A DNA stretch of 64,000 bases from CAYYFX01 sp964571855 (GTDB lineage Bacteria > ARS69): positions 62,001 through 126,000 of the forward strand of contig CAZNDO010000009.1 of the NCBI GenBank assembly GCA_964571855.1, in the 5' to 3' direction. Each line of letters opens with the position of its first letter. Positions within the stretch are counted from its first letter, which is position 1. Below the pieces are notes generated by a model that did no database searches, was not told the origin of the DNA, and worked only from the letters and a program-made list of their open reading frames with translations. Of the stretch, positions 1 to 7,664 are shown piece by piece. The position numbers and the translations under genes were made by a program.

Positions 1-514
1 CGTCGCCGAAGGGCAGCGCGTAGTCCCCCAGCACGCCGCGCTCCACGCGCTTGGACGGATCGCGCGGGATCGGCAGCCCCTCCTCCACGAAGGCCCAGTC
101 CGGCTTCGTCCACACCGGATCCGTGACCTTGCGCTTGATCTTGAACACGCCGCGCGGCGTGTCGAAGACCCACGTGCGCTTGCCGCCGTGCTCCGTCAGC
201 ACCATGCCCGAGCCCGCGGAGCAGATGCACTCGCGCAGGAACTCGTCGCCCTTCTTGAGGTACAGGCGGTTGTGCGTCTGGTCGATGACCACGTGCACGC
301 CGCGCGGCCGGCGCCGGTCCAGCTCCGCCAGGACCTTCCTCCGCCGCGCCTCCTCGCGCTTCGCCACCTTCGCCAGCTCCGCGGGCTCGGACGGGAGCGC
401 GTACCCGTACGCCGCGGCCGGGGGCAGCGGAACCGCGCGATACCCCGTGCCGGCGAACGCCGCGCAGCACAGCGCGAACACCAGCAGGCCTATCGCGAAG
501 CGCTTCGTGATCAT
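1..514 (-). CDS. L,D-transpeptidase (YkuD family), C-terminal part outside the window
   Basis: Read by eye from the minus strand. The ATG at 514..512 overlaps the TGA of the upstream L,D-transpeptidase as ATGA, which fixes the start and implies translational coupling. A signal peptide (MITKRFAIGLLVFALCCAAF) leads to a basic linker. A YkuD-type start follows at about residues 80-130: VVIDQTHNRLYLKKGDEF, then FDTPRGVFKIKRK and VTDPVWTKPDW. Family members form 3-3 peptide cross-links or attach lipoproteins in the periplasm. The catalytic HG..S..GC motif would lie beyond base 1 and cannot be checked. Third gene of a three-gene operon. Confidence 0.85.
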   Translation of the reverse strand, partial: MITKRFAIGLLVFALCCAAFAGTGYRAVPLPPAAAYGYALPSEPAELAKVAKREEARRRKVLAELDRRRPRGVHVVIDQTHNRLYLKKGDEFLRECICSAGSGMVLTEHGGKRTWVFDTPRGVFKIKRKVTDPVWTKPDWAFVEEGLPIPRDPSKRVERGVLGDYALPFGD

Positions 515-1701
515 CGCGCCGCCGCGCTCGCGCGGTGCCGGTCCACGAGGGAGGAGAGCGTGCCGCCGTTCCCGTCGCTGCCCACGATGGTGACGCGCGT
601 GCCCACCTTGGACCTCGCGAACACCTCGTCCATGTCGTCGTTGGAGAGCGCCACGCAGCCCTGCGTCCAGTCCCGCCCGCGCCCGCCGTGGCCGTGGATC
701 TCGATCAGCCCGCCGGGCGTGGCGTTCTTCGGGATCTCGCCGCGCTGCTTCGCCTTCGCGAACGCGGCGCGATCCTCGGCGTTCGGGTAGTCGATGAGCA
801 GCGCCTTGTGGTAGATGGACTGGCCCTTGTCCTTCCGCACCGTGACGCGGTAGCGGCCCTCCGGCGTGGCCCAATCCCCGGAGCGGCGCTTGTCCGCGGT
901 CCAGTTCTCGCTGAGCTCCGCGGTGTACGTCTTCACGAGCCGCCCGCCGTCGTACACGGACAGCGTGTGCCCGTCCTTGTCCACGACGATGGCGGTCTCC
1001 TTGTTCCTGCGGGACCACTCGATCGTCTCGGCGATCCAGGACTTCCACATCTTCAGGCTGTCGGGGTCCCGGTACCGGGATGCCACGCTCGCCGCGCGGT
1101 GCGTGACGTCGTCGGCCAGCGCGATCGCCCGCTGCGCCGCCGCGATGGCCGCGGCGTGGTCATGGCGCTTGCGGTGGCTCCTCGCCTCCGTGAGCGCCCG
1201 CTGCGCCTTCCCGTAGGCGGCGCGCTCCTTCTTGCCGAGCGGCATGGCGTCGGCGAACGCCTGCGCTCCCTCCACGGCCTTCTCGGCGTCCTTCACGGCC
1301 TTCGCCGCGATGGCCGCCATGTCCTCCTTCGCCTCCTTCGCCGCCGCGGCCGCCTCGCGCGAGAGCTTCTCCGCCACGTCCAGGGACTCGCGCACCGCGC
1401 GGAAGTCCCGCAGCGAGAGGAAGCGCACTTCCTGCCGCCGGTGCTCCGCGCTCGCGCGGCGGAACGCGGACTCCGCCGCCTCCAGCGCGTCCGGCGCCCA
1501 CGTGGCGGCGTCCGCGCGCCGCGCCGCGTCCAGCGCCTGCTTCGCGTCCGTCAACTCCACGCCCGCGGGGTCGGTGCGGCCGCGCACCACCGGGTACGCG
1601 GCCGCCACCAATACGACGGACGCGAGCCCGGGGAGGGCTCGCGTCCACATCCAGCGCGGCACGCGCCGACGGCGTTTGATGCCCCGTCGCGTGACCGTCA
1701 C
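511..1701 (-). CDS. Membrane-anchored L,D-transpeptidase with N-terminal helical domain
   Basis: A basic N-terminus and one hydrophobic segment (about residues 22-40) anchor a periplasmic protein. Residues 45-205 are an Ala/Glu/Lys/Arg-rich, helix-forming region. Residues 235-375 are a YkuD L,D-transpeptidase domain with the active site HGHGGRGRDWTQGC (His338, Cys349). The expected reaction is 3-3 cross-linking of peptidoglycan stems, or lipoprotein attachment. The start is GTG at 1701, overlapping the upstream stop as GTGA. The helical domain shares the string APDALxAAExA with the lipoprotein encoded just upstream, suggesting a common origin. Catalytic residues are intact. Confidence 0.9.
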   Translation of the reverse strand: MTVTRRGIKRRRRVPRWMWTRALPGLASVVLVAAAYPVVRGRTDPAGVELTDAKQALDAARRADAATWAPDALEAAESAFRRASAEHRRQEVRFLSLRDFRAVRESLDVAEKLSREAAAAAKEAKEDMAAIAAKAVKDAEKAVEGAQAFADAMPLGKKERAAYGKAQRALTEARSHRKRHDHAAAIAAAQRAIALADDVTHRAASVASRYRDPDSLKMWKSWIAETIEWSRRNKETAIVVDKDGHTLSVYDGGRLVKTYTAELSENWTADKRRSGDWATPEGRYRVTVRKDKGQSIYHKALLIDYPNAEDRAAFAKAKQRGEIPKNATPGGLIEIHGHGGRGRDWTQGCVALSNDDMDEVFARSKVGTRVTIVGSDGNGGTLSSLVDRHRASAAAR

Positions 1702-2288
1702 TTCGCTTTCTGCATGGCGGCCTCGATCTGCGAGCGCACGCCCATGATGGACGCCTGCGCCGCATCGACCTTGGCCTTCGCCTGCCGGTACTGCTCCGCG
1801 CCGATGAGACCCTCGGCCTCGGCGAGGGCGGCGCCCGCGCCTTCGAGGTCGGTCTTCAGCGCGGCGAGATCCATGGCGGAGCCCTTCCCGCGCGGCGCCG
1901 AGTCCAGCATCGTCATGGTCTCCTGCAGCATGACACGCGCGCCCTCGAGACCGCCCATGGCGTCCGCGCGGGCCTGCTCCTTGCCCGCCGTGGCCGCCGT
2001 CTGGGCCTGCTCGCCCGCCGTCTGCGCCGCCGCCGCCTTCTCGGCAGCCACCTTGTACGAGCGCAGCGGAGCGAACTTCGTGGACTGCGCCGCGATCTCG
2101 GCCTCGAGATCGGCCACCGCGTCCTCGGCCGCCTTCAACGCGTCCGGCGCGTACTCCTGCGCAGCCTGGGCACGGGCGGCTTCGAGCGCGGCCTTCGCCG
2201 AGTCGACCGCTTCCTGGGGAGGTGCGGCGCAGCCCGCCGCAAGCGTCAGAACCGCCAGCCCGAGAATGACAGAGAACCTGCTTCGCAT
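1698..2288 (-). CDS. Helical outer-membrane lipoprotein, DUF4398-like
   Basis: The chosen start, ATG at 2288, gives a clean lipoprotein signal (MRSRFSVILGLAVLTLAAGC, lipobox LAAGC, Cys20). A longer open frame upstream is Arg-rich and unlikely to be translated. The remaining ~175 residues are rich in Ala, Glu and Lys with heptad-like spacing, so a long coiled coil or helical bundle is expected, as in DUF4398-type lipoproteins. It is translationally coupled to two L,D-transpeptidases. I infer a role in the cell wall, for example as a spacer or partner of the transpeptidases, but no enzymatic motif is visible. Confidence 0.8.
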   Translation of the reverse strand: MRSRFSVILGLAVLTLAAGCAAPPQEAVDSAKAALEAARAQAAQEYAPDALKAAEDAVADLEAEIAAQSTKFAPLRSYKVAAEKAAAAQTAGEQAQTAATAGKEQARADAMGGLEGARVMLQETMTMLDSAPRGKGSAMDLAALKTDLEGAGAALAEAEGLIGAEQYRQAKAKVDAAQASIMGVRSQIEAAMQKAK

Positions 2289-2731
2289 ACCGGTTTGTGC
2301 TCCGGGCCCCGCCGGGCGGGGCAGCCGGCCCCGCGCCAGCGGGACCCGACCTGAGGCCCGCCAGCGTTTCCGGCGCACCTCGCGCGGCATTCTATCCCGT
2401 CCGGCCGCGGCGAACAGGGGGGAGTTGCACTGGGCCGGGGAGGAGGCGGCATCCCGGCGGGGCGGTTGGCGTCATGCCGGACAGGGTGTAACTTGCGGAT
2501 CCACCGTCGGTTTCCTCGTTTCCGGAGCCGCCGATGGCCCGGTCTGGCGGGGAGGCTTCCCTCCCGGATTCCCGATCGCCCGCAGCCCGGTCGGACTGCC
2601 GTCCTCCCCGAAACGGCCACGTTCGTGGGGGCGGGAACCGGCGTCGGGGATGGAACTGGTGCACCGCGCGTCCCCGGCCTTGGACGCCAGTGGCCGGCCC
2701 CTGGGCGCGGCCGTTCCTCGGGTTCCCCGGC
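2289..2731. other. Intergenic region without a supported gene
   Basis: The 443 bases between the lipoprotein start and the end of the ApbE gene hold only low-complexity, Arg/Pro-rich open frames that look like GC-driven shadows. The promoter of the lipoprotein-transpeptidase operon should lie here on the minus strand. I see no convincing -35/-10 pair and no clear rho-independent terminator for the ApbE operon. Confidence 0.5.
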
Positions 2732-3562
2732 TCAGCGCAGACACCAGTGCTGCGCGCCCTGCCCCGTCAGGAAGCTCTCGGCGTTCGCGCCTTGCAGCAG
2801 CGCCAGCGTGGCCAGCAGGCCGGCCTCGGTGCAGTTGTTGCCGAGCACGGTCACCGAGCGCGGGGCATCGGTCACCGGCCAGCCGGTCTTCGGGTTCAGC
2901 ACGTGGGAGTAGCGCACGCCGTCCTTCAGCAGGTAGCGGGCGGCGTCGCCGCTCGTGGCCAGCGCGCCGCGGGACAGCTCCAGGTGCTTCGCCGCCTCGC
3001 CGGCCGTTCGCAGGCTCTCGATGCCCACGCGCCAGGCACGCTGCTGGCGGCGTGGCCCCGACACGATCAGGTCGCCACCGAAGTTCACCAGGAGGGCCGC
3101 GTCGGTCTCGGCCTTCAGGAGTTCGAGCGTGCGATCGACCGCGTACTCCTTGCCGATGCCGCCGAGGTCGATCTCCATGCCTTCGGGCAAGGTGAGGCGC
3201 GGACGTTCCCACGCCACGCGGTGCCAGCCCACGAGCGGTAGCAGTTCCGCCACGCGCTCCGGCGGGGGCAGGCGGTCCGAGCCGTCGAACTTCCACGCGC
3301 GCCGCAGCACGCCGGAGGTCACGTCGAAGAGGCCGGCGGAGAGCGTGTGGCACTCCGCGGCGAAGTCCAGGAGGCGGGCGGTCTCGTCGTCCACGTCCAC
3401 CGGCACGCCGTTCGCGGCGTTGATCCGGTGCACCGCGCCGTCCGCGCGGTAGCGGCTGAACTTCGCCTCGATGCGCCACGCCTCCGCCGCCGCGATCTCC
3501 AGCAGGCGGCGCGCCGGGCGCGAGTCCCTGTCGTCCACGAGGATCTCGCACGGGCTGGCCAT
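2732..3562 (-). CDS. apbE: FAD:protein FMN transferase (ApbE family)
   Basis: ApbE enzymes move FMN from FAD onto a Thr/Ser of extracytoplasmic proteins. Motifs seen: MASPCEI at the N-terminus, DLGGIGKEYAVD (132-143), NFGGDL (160-165), ATSGDAARY (202-210) and HVLNPKTGWPV (220-230). In the C-terminal metal motif, usually AD.L.T, this protein has EAGLLAT, so the expected Asp is Gly. No other in-frame ATG/GTG/TTG lies upstream and there is no obvious signal peptide, although most family members are exported. Last gene of the thioredoxin-DUF4266-DUF3570-ApbE operon, 85 bases after DUF3570, whose DALTGAS motif is its likely substrate. Confidence 0.9.
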   Translation of the reverse strand: MASPCEILVDDRDSRPARRLLEIAAAEAWRIEAKFSRYRADGAVHRINAANGVPVDVDDETARLLDFAAECHTLSAGLFDVTSGVLRRAWKFDGSDRLPPPERVAELLPLVGWHRVAWERPRLTLPEGMEIDLGGIGKEYAVDRTLELLKAETDAALLVNFGGDLIVSGPRRQQRAWRVGIESLRTAGEAAKHLELSRGALATSGDAARYLLKDGVRYSHVLNPKTGWPVTDAPRSVTVLGNNCTEAGLLATLALLQGANAESFLTGQGAQHWCLR

Positions 3563-3647
3563 GGCCGTGAAGGCGCCCTTCCACCCGTCCTCCGCGGGGA
3601 CGAGGGACGTGGCGCGGCGGATCGCGGCGGCGTCCGCGGGGGGCCGG

Positions 3648-4940
3648 TCAGAGCCGGAAGGAATAGCCCACCTGCGACAGGAGCGCCGTGACCTTCGGGA
3701 AGAGGTCCTGGCTGCGTTGCGAGCCCACGGCCTCCGCCGGATTGCTCTCGCCGGTCTGCACGTACCAGCCCAGCCGCACGTACAGGTCGCCGCCGCCCAC
3801 GCCCTTGCGCGTGTACTTCGCGGCGGCGGTCCACGCGTCGAACGCGCCGAGGCGCGTGTCCGCGGAGGCGTGCTCCGGCAGCGGCTCGCCGTCGAACAGG
3901 CTGTACCGGAAGAAGTCCGCCGCGGTCTGCGTGTAGAAGCGCACCTGCGGCTCGATGCCGTTCCGTTCGCCGAGTTCCCACAGGTACCGCGCCTCCGCCG
4001 TGTGCGAACGGATCCCCCAGTCGTCCCAGAGGTAGCGGTAGGAGAGATCCAGCACGTCGCGGCCCAGCGCGCGCTTCCCCTCCCAGAAGAGCGCGTGCTT
4101 GAGCCGCTCGTCCGGTCGGCTCTCGTGCAGGTAGTCCACGGGGTCGCCCGCGAGCAGGCCGCTGCCCAGCGCGAGCGTGATCAGCTTGTACGGATCCGTG
4201 AGGTAGCCGGTGGACCGGCTCAGCGAGTAGTTCATCTGCAGGATCGTGTTCCGGTCCAGCACCTGCGTGACCCCCACGAGGAGATCCGCCACGCGCTTGT
4301 CCTCGGATCCCTGCGGGACGTCGTCCTCGCCCTCCTCCTCGTCCTCGCCGCCGCCGTCGTCCCCGGTGGGGGAGGGCATCGGCGCGAAGGGGACGGGCGT
4401 CTCGCCGTACGGCTTCACGGTGTCCAGCGACCCCGAGATTCCCACCGACACCGTGGTGTTCCGCCCGAAGAGGTCGCGCGCGAGCGACGCGCTCGCTCCG
4501 AGCGAGAGGTAGTCCCCCTCGGTGGAGACGTTCGTGCCCAGCGTGGCGCGCGTGAGCCGTCCCAGCGGCTGCTCCAGCGACACGCCGCCGGCCCAGCGCG
4601 TGTCCTCGAACTCGTCGTCCAGAGGCGTCTCGCCGGGGGCGATGCGGTAGGACCCCGCGCCCGATGCGCGCGTGAACGTCTGCGGGATCCGCGACCGCAG
4701 CGCCCCGTTCGGCGAGGCGCCGGTGAGCGCGTCGAGCACGAAGTTCATCCGCAGGATGCGCCCGCCCGTGAGGTCCGAGCGCAGGTCCACGCGGGTCTCC
4801 AGCGCGGTGACGCGGTCCGGCTCCGCCCACAGCAGCGCCGCGGACGTGCCCTCCACGGCGCGCGCCGGCGGCGACGCCGCGCCGAGCAGCGCCACCGTGG
4901 CCGCCGCGAGCTGCGCGCGCAGTCCCGGATTCGGCGCCAT
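3648..4940 (-). CDS. DUF3570 outer-membrane-type protein with flavinylation-like motif
   Basis: 430 residues with a signal peptide (cleavage after about residue 28, SPPARA). The rest is rich in alternating aromatic/hydrophobic strands and ends in a strand terminating SFRL, consistent with an outer-membrane beta-barrel. An acidic insert (GGGEDEEEGEDD) probably marks a long loop. DALTGAS at 70-76 matches the D..(S/T)GA(S/T) consensus of proteins flavinylated by ApbE, with Thr73 as candidate acceptor. Start ATG 4940 overlaps the DUF4266 stop (TGATG); an ATG three codons earlier is possible. Function unknown. The conserved neighbours and motif suggest a flavin-carrying redox protein of the envelope. 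Confidence 0.85.
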   Translation of the reverse strand: MAPNPGLRAQLAAATVALLGAASPPARAVEGTSAALLWAEPDRVTALETRVDLRSDLTGGRILRMNFVLDALTGASPNGALRSRIPQTFTRASGAGSYRIAPGETPLDDEFEDTRWAGGVSLEQPLGRLTRATLGTNVSTEGDYLSLGASASLARDLFGRNTTVSVGISGSLDTVKPYGETPVPFAPMPSPTGDDGGGEDEEEGEDDVPQGSEDKRVADLLVGVTQVLDRNTILQMNYSLSRSTGYLTDPYKLITLALGSGLLAGDPVDYLHESRPDERLKHALFWEGKRALGRDVLDLSYRYLWDDWGIRSHTAEARYLWELGERNGIEPQVRFYTQTAADFFRYSLFDGEPLPEHASADTRLGAFDAWTAAAKYTRKGVGGGDLYVRLGWYVQTGESNPAEAVGSQRSQDLFPKVTALLSQVGYSFRL

Positions 4941-5164
4941 CAGTTGCATCCGCACCCGCCCCCGCCGAAGCCGCGCCCGCCGCTGGACGCTTCCTTGCTG
5001 AAGTACACGTGGTCGTCGATGCCGCTGGCGCTGGGGTCCGGATCCAGCTGCATCTCGGGGCGGGCGAGCTGGTCGCGCTCCCATGCGCGCACGCCGAGCG
5101 AAGCGCAGCCGGACGCGGCGGCGAGCGCGGCGAGCAGGACGGCCACGGCGACGGCGCGCCTCAC
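4940..5164 (-). CDS. DUF4266 small lipoprotein with GGGGCGCN C-terminus
   Basis: 74 residues starting at GTG 5164, overlapping the thioredoxin stop (GTGA). The lipobox AASGC puts the lipidated Cys at 20. The family pattern is complete: RAWERDQLARPEM, then DPDP, DDHVYFSKEAS, a Gly-rich run and the terminal GGGGCGCN (67-74). Function is unknown. The invariant Cys-Gly-Cys-Asn end resembles a metal-binding or post-translationally modified tail. It always appears to belong with DUF3570, a thioredoxin and ApbE, as here, so a role in a periplasmic redox or metal process is inferred. Confidence 0.88.
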   Translation of the reverse strand: MRRAVAVAVLLAALAAASGCASLGVRAWERDQLARPEMQLDPDPSASGIDDHVYFSKEASSGGRGFGGGGCGCN

Positions 5165-5715
5165 CGCGTGCCCTCCGCGGACGGCGCTTCCTTCAGCAGC
5201 GCATCGATCTCCGCCTCGATGCGCGCGGCATCCGCGTCACGGAAGCCCGCGTGGTCGTGCCGCGTCCTCCCGTCGCGATCCACTAGGAAGGACGACGGCA
5301 TCACGTCGATGTCCCACGCCTTCGCGAGCTTCCCCTCCGGGTCGTACACGATCGGGAACGGCACGGGGTGCTTTTGCAGGAAGCGGTCCGCGGCCGCGCG
5401 CTCCCGGTCCAGGTTCACGGCCACGACGACGAACCCGTCGTCCGCGCGCTCCGCGTGCAGCTTCGCGAGCCACGGGAAGGAGCGGACGCACGGCGCGCAC
5501 CACGACGCCCAGAAGTCCAGGTACACGACCCTGCCGCGGTAGCGCGCGAGGTCGAAATCCGCGGCGTCGATCGCGGCGGGGGCGGTGGCCGGCTCGGCGG
5601 CCGTCACAGCGGCCGGCGCGACGGCGGCGTCATCGCCTTCGGCGGCGCGCACGGACGGAGCGGCGACAATGAGGAGGACGGCGGCCGCGGTTGCGGCGAA
5701 GGCGGAACGGCTCAT
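5161..5715 (-). CDS. TlpA-like periplasmic thioredoxin
   Basis: 184 residues from the ATG at 5715, which is followed by a signal peptide (MSRSAFAATAAAVLLIVAAP); the longer frame adds 15 unlikely residues. After an Ala/Pro linker, the thioredoxin fold carries FWASWCAPC (Cys73, Cys76) and a cis-Pro loop VMPSSFLVDRDG. Members reduce periplasmic disulfides or help mature cytochromes. First gene of a four-gene operon, overlapping DUF4266 by GTGA. The CxC pair at the end of DUF4266 is a plausible redox partner (inference). Confidence 0.9.
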   Translation of the reverse strand: MSRSAFAATAAAVLLIVAAPSVRAAEGDDAAVAPAAVTAAEPATAPAAIDAADFDLARYRGRVVYLDFWASWCAPCVRSFPWLAKLHAERADDGFVVVAVNLDRERAAADRFLQKHPVPFPIVYDPEGKLAKAWDIDVMPSSFLVDRDGRTRHDHAGFRDADAARIEAEIDALLKEAPSAEGTR

Positions 5716-5844
5716 GCCGAGGGTCGGTCCTTCCGGTTCAGCCCGAGGGGTCATCAGCATACCGGGGGCGGGGGAATCGCGGAAGTGCGGGGCCGAACGG
5801 AAGTACGAACCGGCCGGGTCCGTCCGAAGTTCCCGGCGGCGGCG

Positions 5845-7116
5845 CTAGGCCTCCGGAACGGACAGCAGGAAAGCCCGGTCCCAGTCCGGCTCGATGTCCG
5901 CCACGGCGCCGAGCAGGGCCAACCCGGTTCCCGCGATCCCGGTGAGTAGGCGCGGGTCGTCCATCCACTCGCCCTCCTGGGTGCGCTCGTACGTCCAGGT
6001 GCGGAACCCCGCGAGGCCGTGGCCCGGACGGCGCATCGCGAGGGCGCGCCCGAACCAGTGGCGCGCCGCGTCCGCGAGGGCCCCGTCTCCCGTGGCGCGG
6101 TGCAGGCGGAGGAAGATGTGCGCCACGCCGGCGGCCCCGTGGCAGAACTGCGCGTCCACCACGTCGTCGCGCCGGTCGCGCACCGAGGCCGCCAGCCGCG
6201 CGATCCGCCGGGCCGCGTCCTCCCACTCCGGCCGTCCCGCGCGGCGCGCCGCACCCAGCAGCGCGACCGCGACCCCGGGATCCCCGTAGCACCATGCGCA
6301 CCGCGCCGGCACCGGCGCCACGTCCCGCCCCGTGTACGACGGGAAGCACGAGATGTCGCCCAAGGGGAGACGCTGCGCGAGGAGCCAGGGGACGGCGCCA
6401 TCCAGCAATCGCGTGGCCTCTTCCGTGCGCACGCCGGCCCCGACGGCCAGACCGAGGGCCGCGATCACGCCCGGCACGCCGTGCGCCAGGCCGAGATCCC
6501 ACTCGGGATCCTCGGCCGACACCTCCACGCGACGTCGCCGCCGCGGCGTCCGCCACGCGAGACCGTTCGTCTCGTGGTGCGCGGCGGACGCCAGCGCATC
6601 CACGACCTTCGCCAGGAGGTCCCGGCCGCTCGCCCGCGGCAACCGCTCGTACGCGTACACGGCGATTCCCGAGAGCCCCTCCACGAGGTCCCACTCGAGC
6701 GCCGTGTCCTCCGCGGCGAGGAGTCCCTCGTCCAGGATGGCGTCCACGTCCGCGTTCGCGTCTTCCCGGCCGGGGGCCTCCTCGCCGGCGAGCTTCCGGA
6801 AGTGTTCGCCCGCCCACGCCACGCCCGGGAAGCCGGTGAACAGGGTGGCGTCCGGTTCGCACTCCCCGACCGTGTCGATCGCGCGTTCCAGCAGCGCGAC
6901 GGCATCGTCGCCGCCGCCCATTCCCGCGACCTCGCGGTACGCATGGAACAGCGCCACGCCGGAGCGCCCCCACGCGAGCGAGTGCGCGTGCGCGCCGGAC
7001 GGCGCCGGGTGCGCCTCGGCCCAGCGCTCGATCGCCGGTGTCACGTCGGCCGCGATGTCGTCCAGCGCCGCGAGCGCGGCCGCGCGAACATCGCCCTGAA
7101 GCAGGGACTCGGGCAT
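5845..7116 (-). CDS. LanC-like lanthionine cyclase
   Basis: 423 residues starting at ATG 7116; a longer frame upstream would run through the hairpin. LanC enzymes form thioether rings by adding Cys thiols to dehydrated Ser/Thr, using zinc. The alpha/alpha-barrel GxxG motifs are present (LSGIAVY, LAHGVPGV, CHGAAGVAHI, LTGIAGTGLA). The zinc ligands are visible as Cys276 in WCYGDPGV and Cys325-His326 in FCHGAAG, with His212 of AHG as the catalytic base. It lies 67 bases downstream of a small peptide gene with a class I lanthipeptide-type leader. No LanB dehydratase, protease or transporter gene is seen nearby, so dehydration must be supplied elsewhere or the product is unusual. Confidence 0.9.
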   Translation of the reverse strand: MPESLLQGDVRAAALAALDDIAADVTPAIERWAEAHPAPSGAHAHSLAWGRSGVALFHAYREVAGMGGGDDAVALLERAIDTVGECEPDATLFTGFPGVAWAGEHFRKLAGEEAPGREDANADVDAILDEGLLAAEDTALEWDLVEGLSGIAVYAYERLPRASGRDLLAKVVDALASAAHHETNGLAWRTPRRRRRVEVSAEDPEWDLGLAHGVPGVIAALGLAVGAGVRTEEATRLLDGAVPWLLAQRLPLGDISCFPSYTGRDVAPVPARCAWCYGDPGVAVALLGAARRAGRPEWEDAARRIARLAASVRDRRDDVVDAQFCHGAAGVAHIFLRLHRATGDGALADAARHWFGRALAMRRPGHGLAGFRTWTYERTQEGEWMDDPRLLTGIAGTGLALLGAVADIEPDWDRAFLLSVPEA

Positions 7117-7130
7117 GGCCCCCTCAACAC

Positions 7131-7161
7131 GCGCGCCCGACCCATGGCGGGCCGGGCGCGC
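7131..7161 (-). promoter_or_regulatory. Strong hairpin between peptide precursor and LanC gene (attenuator)
   Basis: Arms 7131-7143 and 7149-7161 pair over 12 of 13 positions with one mismatch and a 5-base loop. It falls between the precursor stop and the cyclase start. It has no U-tract, so it probably limits read-through or stabilises the 5' mRNA rather than fully terminating. Such hairpins downstream of lanthipeptide precursor genes raise precursor over enzyme expression. Confidence 0.7.
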
Positions 7162-7183
7162 TCGTTCGTTCCGCGGGCCGAAG

Positions 7184-7369
7184 CTACTCGATCGGGCACA
7201 TCGTGGGGCTGGTCGGCGGGTTGCTGGTGCCCGTACAGGGGCAGCACCCGGACACGTAGCTCCCACACCGCCAGGTGGCGCCGCCCGCCACGTGCCGAAG
7301 CTCGGTATCGTTCAGCTTGCGGAGCGTCTCGCGCTTCAGCGTCAGCTTCTTCCCGGACAGCTTCTTCAT
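7184..7369 (-). CDS. Lanthipeptide-type precursor peptide
   Basis: 61 residues. The leader (1-30) is Lys-rich and amphipathic, KKLTLKRETLRKLNDTEL, and ends HVAGG, matching class I lanthipeptide leaders cleaved after GG. The core (31-61) has five Cys (35, 42, 43, 45, 58) and nine Ser/Thr (32, 37, 40, 46, 48, 49, 53, 54, 56), ending TSPTMCPIE. An AGGGA ribosome site lies 7 bases before the ATG. The LanC-like gene follows on the same strand after a hairpin. I infer that Cys residues are joined to dehydrated Ser/Thr. The modifying dehydratase is not in the window, so final structure and class remain open. Confidence 0.82.
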   Translation of the reverse strand: MKKLSGKKLTLKRETLRKLNDTELRHVAGGATWRCGSYVSGCCPCTGTSNPPTSPTMCPIE

Positions 7370-7664
7370 CGGGGATCCCTTCGGTCAGGAGGCGATACCC
7401 GCGACGAGTCCCTCGTCGCGACCGGAGGCGCCGCGGCGGTTGGGACCCGCGCGCCCCGGCGGGGCGGAGCCTAGGGGAAGCGCGTCCCGGGGGTCAAGGA
7501 GCCGCGGCCGCCGCGCGGATCCGGGGCGGGTGCGAGCGCGGCTGGGCTGGCGGCGTGCGTGGGACCCGTGACCGCGCGGGTCGTCGGCGCATCCCCTTCA
7601 TGGTATCTTCACTCCGTTCCCTGCGGCCCCGCGCGGGCCGTCCCGTCTCCCCGTCCGGCCCACC

